DNA from: Branchiostoma lanceolatum
Taxonomy: Eukaryota; Chordata; Leptocardii; Amphioxiformes; Branchiostomatidae
NCBI RefSeq assembly: GCF_035083965.1
Contig: NC_089730.1
Location: 15,235,242 to 15,299,241, forward strand
Length of the DNA stretch: 64,000 nt
Direction of reading: 5' to 3'
Below are positions 24,301 to 34,800 of the stretch, in pieces. A model generated the notes under the pieces. It searched no databases and was not told where the DNA came from. It was given only the letters and a program-made list of their open reading frames with translations. Positions within the stretch are counted from its first letter, which is position 1; the number at the start of each line of letters is the position of its first letter. The position numbers were made by a program, and so were the translations under genes.

Positions 24301-25077
24301 GTGTTCGCTTTACCCACCCCAAGGCCTACTCCCTTTGTGTTGACAAAGTTAGAGGGCGGGTATAGCTAACATAGTTGGATTTCAGGCAAGGTTCTTCTTG
24401 CTTAGTTGTACAAGAAGTTGAGCACCAGGGATGAAAACCGTATAGTAACAATGCACATTGATCTAGTGGTGTAGAATATTCTGCTTAAATATATTGAATT
24501 TCTTTCTTTCACAGTGAGCAAAGGACTGAATCAAAGTTTGATAAATAGCACTGATTTTTTTATTGCATTGGAGGTCAAAAACCTTTGTGCCTTTTCTTGC
24601 ATAAGAATATCCATATACAATACTAGTAACAAGCAATGACTGCACCTAACCCTGATAGAATACAAGAACTAATTGCAAAGTCAAAAAATTACTTAAATAT
24701 ACATTGGATCATTGGTTTTACCTACTTTTACAGAGATCGACAGTCAACACAGTGAAGCATGCTTAAATTCTAAGGTAGAAACTGTACATATTATATAGAT
24801 ACATACTGTCTTCACAGCCAGGTCAATATGTACAAACTACAAGTACAATGTAATCTAAGACTTTAAATGCATTTAGATACACAAGCATACTGAATTGCCA
24901 CAAGATGTTACTGATATTCCATAGTGGTAGAAAATTCATCGACTGTCAATAACAAGCAGAAATAGTCTGATTCAATTATGGAAGTTCACAAGTAAGGGAT
25001 AGTAAGTTGTGGAGTTTTTGTGTCAAAATGGCTGACTTGAAGACAGGTATTACCTGTGAAGCCATTACAAAAATACT
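24301..25077. other. Gene-free AT-rich stretch
   Basis: No exon, RNA gene or repeat family was recognised. Near its start CTGAAATCCAAC (about 24288) and GTTGGATTTCAG (about 24374) form an inverted pair, and GAGCACCAGGGATGAAAACC (from about 24419) weakly echoes the RE1-like motif. Confidence 0.4.
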
Positions 25078-25395
25078 ACCACATACAAATGCATTTATTA
25101 GTGGCGTCGAATGGCCAAGTGACTAGGGTAGCGAACAAGAGGTCAAGAGGTCACGGGTTCAATTCAAGGCATTCCTGGTTAGACATTGTGTTCGAGAGTA
25201 AGGCACTTAACATGACTTTCCTCACTCCACCCAGGTGTTAAAATGGGTACCTGACTTCAGTTGGGGAGGTAGAAGGCGGTGGAAGGAGAGGGATGGGCTC
25301 CGCCTTCCAATACCTTGTTCTAGACACAGTGGATACAAACGCACTGCCCTGATGCATCAAAAGGCCATGGGACTACCTTTACCTTTTTTTATTCA
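25078..25395 (+). mobile_element. tRNA-derived SINE
   Basis: A tRNA-like head has an A-box-like segment (TGGCCAAGTGACTAGGG) and a B box (GGTTCAATTC), with the spacing of a Pol III promoter. It is followed by a tRNA-unrelated body with CACTTAACATGACTTTCCTC and GGGTACCTGACTTCAGTTGG, ending in a T-rich tail. Flanking sequences CATTACAAAAATACTACCAC and CATTGCAAAAATGCTGCTAC look like a diverged direct repeat. It lies just downstream of NLR gene A. Confidence 0.7.
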
Positions 25396-25490
25396 ATCCA
25401 TTGCAAAAATGCTGCTACATACAAAAAAGGTTATTATATGGAATCAAACCCTGCAAAACACACCATGTGTGCCTCAACATTGTCTAGCTT

Positions 25491-25662
25491 TAGCCTACAT
25501 CGCAGACCTCTTGGAGCGGCAGCATTTGTTTTGGGTCTCTAATGCCGGCAGAGGGAGTTTTGCCGCCGAGGGAGTTTAACCACCCTCTCTGGCAGCATTA
25601 GAGCCTTAGCCCAATCGCAAATCAGCGCTCCCGGTGCTCCAAGAAGTCTGCGAAGGAGGCTA
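25491..25662. mobile_element. 172 bp foldback MITE with 9 bp target duplication (Mutator-like)
   Basis: The ends are TAGCCTACATCGCAGACC and the complement of TAGCCTCCTTCGCAGACTTC. The arms continue as CTTGGAGCGGCAGC and GGTGCTCCAAGAAG, with a smaller inner hairpin (AATGCCGGCAGAGGGAG). The flanks are GTCTAGCTT (left) and GTCTAGCCT (right), nine bases with one mismatch. The TAG(T/C)CTCC-like terminus and 9 bp duplication match the element at 21102, so both probably belong to one superfamily. It ends three bases before the stop codon of NLR gene A. Confidence 0.7.
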
Positions 25663-25664
25663 GT

Positions 25665-28600
25665 CTAGCCTAGTGGTTCCTGGTGTTCCCAACACACTTT
25701 CACTCCTTCTTTCAACTTAGCACGGACCGTCTCTCTCTCTTCCTCTCCAATACAGCGGGACTCTCCCCTCCGGACTAGGTTCAACTGGTAATCCACCTGC
25801 TTCAAGTTTGGACAGTGTTGTCGGAGACTGGATGCTGTGGAGACAAAACACAAGAGACAACTCATTGTTATTATGTGGCCTCATCGGTCCCTCTACTCTC
25901 ATATTGGTATCTTATTAGCCAAAGAAAAGCCTCAGTCATTTAATGTAGACCTAGATCAAAAGGGACATGAATAATGATTTACAAATTGAACATGTTTCAA
26001 GTAACACGTTTTGTATATGTATACCATGTTACTTATGTTACTTGTGACAGTTAAGGAAAACTTAAAACAGAGGAATGGCTCCGGCTAGTTTTTGACGTGA
26101 TTTTAGACGTTTTTGTCGGGCTTTCTATTTTGTCCAGTTTTCTTTGTGTCTCCAAGCCATACGTATGGCTTGGCCACATAAAGAAAATGGGACATCTGCT
26201 TTGAGAGTAAGGTAAACTAGCGTTATAAAGATTAACACAATGTTTTGAAGAAAATTGTGAATTGATTGAAAATTATATAAAGATAAGCCAAGAGAGCTGT
26301 GAACAAGTTGATAAAGCTAGAAAAATCAAAGGCTCTGTAGTGTGATTTATTGGTCATATAAATAAAAAAATCTATTGAAAGTAACGTTACATATATTCAC
26401 TTTTTGCACGCTGAATCCATCAAGGATCAAACACCAAACAGTACCTATTTCCAAGAGTTCCTCCAAGCACAGTTGGCAGAAGAACACTTTGAAGACTTCC
26501 AACTTGGGTAGAGAAGTCACCAGCTCTGCAACATCCTTGCCAAGGTCGGTCAGGTCATTTCCGGAGAGGAAGAGTTCCTCAAGGTCATTTAACTGTCTGA
26601 TGGCGGGAAGCAGTTGTTTTATGTCCTCTGGTCCAAGGTCATTCCAGGAGAGGACAAACTTCTTTAACAATCTTAAGGATGGAAGATACTTGGCCAACAG
26701 ACTGGGTGCTTTTTCAACGTACACCTCATCCACTTGTTTTAATAGCTGTCTTTTTGTCAACTTTCGATTCAGCCTGATAGACGTGGTGCAGTTGACTTCT
26801 TGCTGTCCCAGTCGTGACTGTCGCAGGTTCAGCTCAGTGAGGTTGGACAGCTGATGCAGCTGTTTAAGGACACTGCCAAGGACAAAGTACTGTGTGTTCA
26901 CCAAACGGAGCTGCTCGACCTTCTTCTTACCATCTACTATTGCATGTGATAGCACGCTGTACAGTCTTGGGTTAGCACCTGAGAATTGGACAGTATTTCT
27001 CTTGAACATTACTTTGGCAAATTGTTCTGTGTGCCCACTCTCATAGCAGCATAGCAAGAAAGCTTCCATGCTGTTTTGGTAGATGAGAAGTTCATGTGGA
27101 TAGTCGTTCCACTGCCCCACACACTGCAGTTCTACCTCTCTGCCTTCGTTGTCTGAGAAGCCGTCCAAATTCATGTCCGTGTTCCATCTCTTTCGGAACC
27201 TTGCTCTGTAGAAGAAGGTGTAGAATTCTTCCTCGAGGTGTTTTACATTGGAATGGCTGAAGATATCATCAAGGTGTGAAAGGATGAATCTTGCATCTTG
27301 CCTGAGTCTTCCACAAGTGAACACTAACAAGTTATTAAGCTGCAGGACACTCTTCAGATCCGGAAAGCAGCTACAGAGTGTGTCTTTCTTTGCTGCGTCA
27401 TCTTGACTTTCAAGTTTGCCGGCAAGATGTCTTCCTGCAAAATACTCCTGCATGGTCTTGTGTGAGAATGAAAATTGGTTGGCAGGGTTCAGCTTGGATG
27501 AGTTCTTCTGCATAAACAAGAGGCCCAAGTGGACTGGAGCTTCATGGCCTGTCTTACAGTACTTGTGCACATCTTCTTCACTGAAGAGGAGGGTGTTCTT
27601 TAGCAAACCGTCAAACGCTAACTCTCCTAGTGATGACAGTGTCTGCTCAATCTCTTTTGCAGTTTGGGGGCTTGTGTCTTTTGTCCGGTACCTTTTTACA
27701 AGGTAGTCTATGAGTTGATCATAAAGAGGGCAGACCTGGTCACTTACTGGAATGTTGCTATCTTCTTCCCAAAGAAGACAAGTCAGGACAAGAAGGAAAG
27801 GCACGGACAGGATCTCTGTATACAGAACTGTGGGGGTGATCCTCTGTACCAGTGCCTGTCCTTGCTCTGGGTTGTTGTTGAACCAGTTACGGACAAAGGA
27901 AACAACATTATCTGGACTAAACCCCACAATCTCCACCCTTGTGTCTGGGTCCATGAGACCGATAGCATCAGAGATGTGTGTTGGTCTTGTGGTGACCACA
28001 ACAGTGCTTTTCTGCAGTATATTGTAGTTGAGAAGACTGTAGATTTCCCCTGACTCCTCTATTTCAAACTCATCATACCCATCTAGAATAATGAGAACTT
28101 TGTCATTGTCTTTGATGAACCCTGAGAGGTCATCTTTGGTAAAGTCTACATCATATGGTAGCAGCTGGTCAAAGATACAGTCTACTAATGATTGTGACTT
28201 TTTAACCTGTCGCAGGGCAATCTCAAAAACTAGGTCATACTTCTTCAAGGCTTCTGAAGACTCATTTGTCCAGACTTGCAACAGTTTTGCTAGAATGGTG
28301 GTCTTTCCTATCCCTGCTGCCCCCCATATCAAAATGTGCTTAGGATTTGGACAGTCTTCTCTACTACTTAATATGTCCTCTATAGATTCCACTGGCTTTC
28401 TTTTGAAGTCTCTGCTGGTGCCACATTTGTTATGAACCATCAGATCTACGCTGGTGAAAATATCATCTACATTAATGGTATCATCCTTGTTCCATGGCAG
28501 TAGCTGAATTTTGCCACGCCTTTTTCTGTAGTGGTTCTTGAGGGTGTCTTGACACTTCTCCAGTGGGAAGGGCTTGTTTGCTGTGGTGATTCCTGAGTCT

Positions 28601-29975
28601 GGACAATTGAAAGAGAAAAGAGTAAAAAGTCAGAATACATGTATAAGCCAAAATTCATACAAATCCATCAAAAGGATTTTGAGTCAAAGGTGCAAACACA
28701 CAAACACAACCAAAAACAGTACCCCCATCTGAGGTGTACCTCCTTCCTGGATGTAACATGTACATGCTTACCTTGTGAGTATGAGTTGGAATACTGGTAG
28801 ATGTTAACTTCTGAGTTGTCTCCAGTTGTCACCGTGATATTATGGTCACCAGTCACGGTAGTATTCACCTGTCTGTTGGGAGCCTCCCAGGTAGATTCTA
28901 ATAAAACAGATTGTGATACAACATTATGAAAAAGTGACTATTTTTTTATTTCAACAAAATACTTATACATGATACAGTGCACTACATGCATACACACTTG
29001 CATCTTGCAGATTTGTTCTTATATTGGAGTTAAGAATACAGGGTTTTGCAGGGTAGAATATTTCATGCTTGGTATCTTGAATCACATTGGAGGAACTCTC
29101 TGTACTCTGTACTGCTTTTCGAGTCCTGACTGCACATGTAAAAGTAGATTTACTTCTTTACAATTGTCATTTTAGCAATAGTTAAACTTCTATGTAGTAT
29201 GTTAAAGTTACCATACATTATATCCAGTATTGCAATTCTTGTGCAAGAAAGTCCTTTCCCCCTCTATGCTTGCCAAATCACATGTTGAGTTACACTCATT
29301 CACCCCCCTTGAGATTTACACTGGCAGCTGCATTGTGTAATAAATATTACCAATAAGTAGTAATAAAATGCACACACCTTCTTGATGCTTATCTCCCATT
29401 GTGTTGATTCCTGGTTCTGCTGTGCTACTGACACCAGGGTCATCTGGTTGATGTACTGATACAGGAACAGTTGCAGTTCTAGTAGAACTCCCAGGACCCA
29501 TGTTATCATGTGTACTCTCAAGACCACTGTCTGGAGGACTACATGCCATATTTTGTAGCATGACATCAGTTCTTCTTGCACCTGTATCCTCACTGCTCTT
29601 ATCTTTCTCACCTTTGCCATCTATACTCTCTTGGTGACTACCGTCTTCAGCATCATGTACAATCTTAACCTCAGTTATCCTCGTACCTTCATCTATACTA
29701 CAAATACTAATGTCCGCGTGGTCACTCTTTTGAGCATCATGAAGTTGCTTTGGAGTACTTTCAGCTAGAGGTCTAGTGTCTTCTGATGTTAAAATGTTCT
29801 CTGGCTGTTCTTTCTTAAGTCTACTAGGAGGTCTGCTCTCTTTCTTAAGTCCACTAGAATGTTTGCTTTTCTTAGGCCTGAGTGATCTGAATAGCGAGCC
29901 CTGTCTCCTTGGTTCTTTGCCTCCTCTCGAGGAGTCTCTGTCGGATTGACGTCTTTTGGAGAGCAAGTTTCCCAT
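25665..29975 (-). CDS. NACHT-LRR protein A with myristoylation-type N-terminus (about 1,015 aa)
   Basis: Four minus-strand exons join in frame: 29975-29378, 28897-28772, 28598-26445 and 25834-25665, all introns phase 1. Residues 1-199 are a disordered, charged head starting MGNLLSKRRQS, a match to the N-myristoylation rule (Gly2, Ser6, basic 7-9) followed by K/R-rich sequence. Residues 200-241 are a cassette with TVTGDHNITV and TTGDNSEVNI. The NACHT NTPase follows: Walker A GAAGIGKTT near 333, Walker B IILDGYDEF near 413, sensor TTRPT. Then come a helical region, a few LRRs (LTELNLRQSRLG, LEELFLSGNDL) and a terminal exon beginning ASSLRQHCPNL. ATG 29975 was chosen because the frame upstream reaches an acceptor (TTTTCCAG) with no earlier ATG. 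NLRs are cytosolic sensors that oligomerise with ATP (family knowledge). Membrane attachment is inferred. Confidence 0.85.
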
Positions 29976-30479
29976 GTCGTCTGCCAAATGCTGGAAAAAT
30001 CAATTTCATACATTTTCATTCTCATTGTAACGTTAAATGTTATTATTTATGCAACATACGTTGCCATCAAACTTATGGAATTTCTTATGGTTGCTTGAAT
30101 GGGTCAGATTCAAGTAGTGTTGAAAAAAACTGAGACATTTTTCACAAGTTACAAAGTTCAGAAATAAGGTGCCCCCCTCCCCAATCCACTGTCTGTACAT
30201 GTCTAGAACCATAACGTTATATAAAGTTTACAAATTGTACCTGGGCCCATAACTATGAGACGAAGATTTTCCATGCATATCATATATCGGCAGTGAAAGC
30301 CACCTGAATATATAGCAATCACTAAAACTTTAATACCAGCACGATATATCATAAACGATAACGATTATTTTGAACAGCTGTAACGTATACTCATATGTGC
30401 AGTAGCTTCACGTCACACTCGTGTAAACTATTCACCTTGAATATTCACATTACCGCTGTGAAAACGAACTTAAAGCTTA

Positions 30480-30650
30480 CCTGCAGCGATTAAAGTGCTT
30501 GCTAATCGTATCATTAACTTGTAATCATCGTTTTGACGTGTCGTCAATCCAAAGTTTCAGAACAGAGTAACCATGTTTCGGTACCGATCCGACATCTTCT
30601 TACTTCCGGGTTTGTAGTCCATAGTCCCACGTGACGTTTTTTTGCAGTAC
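30480..30650 (-). promoter_or_regulatory. Promoter and 5'UTR exon of NLR gene A
   Basis: On the minus strand TCACGTGGGACTATGG (E-box CACGTG) is followed by CAAACCCGGAAGTAAG (ETS-type CCGGAAGT). About 100 bases further a consensus donor, CTGCAG|GTAAGC, lies near 30482. That donor fits a non-coding first exon spliced to the acceptor just before 29990. The start of transcription is not determined. Confidence 0.5.
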
Positions 30651-31044
30651 TGATATGAATTAATAGTCGGCGCTTCAGTTCATATTTGAATGTTGTAAGT
30701 ACTGCATTTACATTACTGAAACGGCCGTGAGTATTGTGGTCGCCAACTTCTAATGCATGGTTATCGAAGCTTTTCAGCCAGTGTTCTGAATACGTTAGTC
30801 TATCCGTATTGGAAATTTTAAACTATAATCCAACACAAAATCGAATGTTAGTCTATCCGGTTTGCATTGCTGGCGTAATAACTGATTTTGCATCTAGCAC
30901 ATATCCCTAAAATACACCGTTTCAAAAAATGGCGAATTTAAGTACCCCGCGAATTTATGTTAACCAACGTTACATCATCATGTAAGGTTAATCGTGGTGA
31001 AGGTGAGATGATTTGTGCTGCCTAAATGACGTAGAGATGGACGA

Positions 31045-31235
31045 GATCGATGTTACAATAGTTTGCGATTCAGTCTGCGAGGTAAAAACTATCGCTGTCT
31101 AGAGCCGTAACGGTTCCTTTCAGGGCCGCGATTTAATCAGACTAGTGTGTGAACTGGATAGTGAGGTCAGCACCAAGGATAGGTCTACTCATCAGGCTGC
31201 GGATGGTTTTCAGCACCAGGGACAGGCCTGATTCA
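31045..31235 (+). repeat. Dispersed repeat carrying two RE1/NRSE-like motifs, copy 2
   Basis: Diverged direct copy of 24103-24300, with GCCGTAACGGTTCC, CTAGTGTGTG, GGTCAGCACCAAGGATAGG and TTCAGCACCAGGGACAGG (31209-31226). It sits between the divergent promoters of NLR genes A and B. The second RE1-like motif is better conserved between the copies than the flanks. Confidence 0.6.
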
Positions 31236-31487
31236 TGACGTATCATCATCTCTTGTTTTACGTTAACAGGTCACGTGTACGTGACCTGGCTTACCAAAAT
31301 AAAGCGAAAGTATTGATATAAGATTTTGATATGATAGCAGCATATCATAGAGAATATCGGTTTCGGGTCATAGTACAGTACTATGAAATCAGTTGTGATT
31401 GAAATCATTTAATTCATCAATGCTTGTATTCCTTCGCAACATGCGAATATGCCCAATGGGGGCGTGTCCATGCATTGGGCCTGGTCA

Positions 31488-31560
31488 CGTGAACCTAGGT
31501 GCAAACCCGGAAGTGAGGCGCGCCCGCCATAGTTACTCGACACCTTTGTTCCTTGGCGTG
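31488..31560 (+). promoter_or_regulatory. Promoter region of NLR gene B with the same E-box + ETS pair
   Basis: TCACGTGAACCTAGG is followed by GCAAACCCGGAAGTGAGG, the same order and similar spacing as upstream of gene A on the other strand. A short GC-rich patch (GCGCGCCCGCC) follows. The gene B ATG lies about 320 bases downstream. Confidence 0.5.
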
Positions 31561-31835
31561 GGTTCACATAGAGTTTAAACTAGTCGAAGTTGCCATTGTG
31601 ACAAGAAACCTAACCGTATCTCGGTTGAATCTGAGGCATAGCGTCGCTTTCCGTCCTGTAGCAACTTGTGTAGCCCTGCCCAGCGTGTGTGACCCCGTTT
31701 CCCATGGCGTCGTGACGTCAAGGTGTGGGTCTCCGGCGACAGACTGAGAACAGAGCGGCTACCGAGAAGGGAGAAAATACAGATTTTTATTCCTGCCAAC
31801 CCAGCTACGAGTGTGACTTCACCCCCACCGCTACC

Positions 31836-34800
31836 ATGGCCCTGAGCCACACCTCAGGTATAAAAATATTCATCACAATTAATGATATTTGTATGCATAT
31901 CTTAGGCGACAGTCGAATAAACGTTGCAGAGTAGTTGGTTTGAGGTTTCACTATGAATGATATTGTGTTTACTTGACAAAGGAATTTGTTTACTCTACTC
32001 TTGATACTTAAATGCGCCTGTCTGTGTTCATCTTAAAAGGCCCAGGGTGGGGGTGGGCATAACTGGAGTGGCATGTGTAGTCCAGTGGCTGGTGACCCTG
32101 CCTCTGGACCAAGAAATTGTGAGTTCGAATCCTGGCTGTTGTCGCTCACCCAACATGCATGCCACAGTTTTTTTAGGATGGGACATCAAGCCATGGTCTA
32201 CTGTTAATGTTGATTGTACTTGTGGAAAAGAGCTGGGAGAGTTCCCCAGTACAGAGGCCATGTAAATATTGTACATAACATCTGTCTTCTCTGTCACAAT
32301 CATTTGTTCATTGAGTTCACTTGAACTAAACTGGCTTGAGATGACTTTCACTTTCATCAAGGAGGTCATAACCTCCTTGCTTTCACTTTCACTCCAAACT
32401 GTTTAAGTTCAGTATAATTTTACTTTGTATGTCAAGTTCCTCCATATATAGCAACTCAGATCCCTGACTACAAGTCCACAAGTACCACTATCACTTAGAC
32501 CTTTACTATGATAGTCCTTATCTATAGCTGAGCTGCAAAGCCTTGACTGCCTGTCAGCAAAAACCTGTAAAACGATTGAATGCATGACATGATATGAATA
32601 ATATTGATGATACTACTATGAAGAAATAAGATGATTATCTCCATAGCAAAACCTTGTGATTTATAAAAAATATACCTTCTAAACATGCATGCTCAGTCAA
32701 CATATAAACAGAATACTCACTATTATTATTTATGCTTGTAATCTTTTCTATTAGCTCCAAAGCCTACTAATATGCAAGCCACTGTGACGGGTGACCATAA
32801 TATCTCTGTGATAGCTGGGGACAATTCATCAGTTACCATCAACCAGGGACCCAACTCACAGTCACAAGGTAAGCATGCAGTCATATCTATATTCATTGTA
32901 CCAGAGGTAATTCGAACATGAATGTTGACTCTGATATACTTTGAAAAGTCTTCTTTAATACACAGGAGTCATTAGTAATTGTTTTCTAGAAATGTGTGGG
33001 CAAATGTTATTTTGAGTCTTTGCACTATGCACTCGGTACAATTATGTTTGTGGAAAATTTGTCAAAAAGGATCATAAAGATCTCTGAGTGGGGAAAGAAA
33101 CAAGTTATTGCAGTTCCAAAGAGAACTGCTAGGGGGTCACTGAGTTTAATAAATTCTTTCTTCTTCAATTTCTAATACCTAACTTGGCCAGGTTTGTGAA
33201 TAGTCTCTGCTATCATAGTGATGTACTTGTACATCTAGTACATCATGTATATGATAACCGTATGTTGCTCTATAAGATGATTTTACAAACTTTAGACTAC
33301 ACCTAATAGCTAACCTAAGGTTTAATTTTGAGACTTCATAAAATATATGAATTTGATTTATGCACATTCAGGTGACTCCACACAAACCTCACACCCCTTC
33401 CCACTGGAGGAATGCCAAGAAGCTCTCAGGAACCACTACAGAAAAAGACGTAGCAAAGTCCAAGTTGTACCATGGAATAAGGAAGATACTGTTGATGTAC
33501 ATAAAATCTTCACCAGTGTAGACCTACTGGCACACAGGAAAAGCGGCAGCGATTTCAAAGGGCAACCGTTACAATCCATAACAGACATATTTGATAGTAG
33601 CGAAGAGTGCCCAGATCCTCAGCACATTTTGATATGGGGGGCAGCAGGGATAGGAAAGACCACCATTCTAGCAAAACTGTTGATGTCCTGGACAGATAGG
33701 ACTTCGGAAGTCTTAAAGAAGTATGACCTGGTTTTTGAGCTTGCCCTACGAGAGGTTAAGAAGTCACAATCATTAGTTGACTGCATCTTTAGCCAGCTGT
33801 TACCATATGATGTAGGCTTTACCCAAGATGACCTCTTTGAGTTCATCAAAGACAATGACAAAGTTCTCATCATTCTAGACGGGTATGATGAGTTTGAGGT
33901 CGCGGAGTCCCACGGTACGTACAGTATCTACGATCTCCTCAATTACAAGATTCTGCAGAAAAGCACTGTCGTTGTCACAACGACAACGACACGTCTGGCT
34001 GATGTTACCCGACTTATGGACCATGATACAAGGGTGGAGATTGTGGGTTTCAGTCCAGACAACATGGCTTCCTTTGTCTGTAACTGGTTCAGCAATGTTG
34101 TCAAAAGGAAAGAGCAAGGCGATGCTTTACTGCAGAGGATCAGCCCCACAGTACTGTACACAGGGATCCTGTCAGTGCCATTCCTCCTTGTCCTGACCTG
34201 TCTTCTTTGGGAAGAGGATAGCAACATCCCAGTAAGTGACCAGGTCTGCCCTCTTTATGACCAGCTGATAGACTGCCTGGTAAAAAGGTACCTTACAAAA
34301 GGTGCAAACCCCCAAAGTTCAGGAGTAATTGAACAGACACTGTCGTCACTAGGAGAGCTGGCATTTGACAGTTTGCTAAAGAACACCCTCCTCTTTAGTG
34401 AAGAAGATGTGCACAAGTACTGCAAGACTGGCCATGAAGCTCCTGTCCACTTGGGACTCTTACTGATGCAGAAAAACGTATCCAAGCTGAACCCTGCCAA
34501 TCAGTTCTCGTTCTCACACAAGACCATGCAGGAGTATTTTGCAGGAAGACACCTTGCAAACAAACTTAAGAGTCAAGACAGTGCGGCTAGGAAAGAAACA
34601 CTTTGCCACTGCTTTCCGAATCTGTGGAGTGTCCTCCAGCTTGACAACTTATTAGTGTTTACCTGTGGAAGGCTCGGACAAGATGCAACATTCATCCGTT
34701 CACGCCTTGATGACATCTACAGTGAGTCCAATGTCAAGCAATTGGAGGAAGAGTTCTACACCTTCTTCAAGACAACAATGCCCATAAAAAAATGGGAGAC

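Noticed and set aside
25080-25160. Possible tRNA gene
   Set aside because: The A/B boxes are present but the stem pairing is poor and a SINE body and tail follow.
26375-28435. Plus-strand frames opposite NLR gene A (and minus-strand frames opposite B)
   Set aside because: Shadow frames of the NACHT exon; the same shadows recur in the paralogues because the coding strand is conserved.
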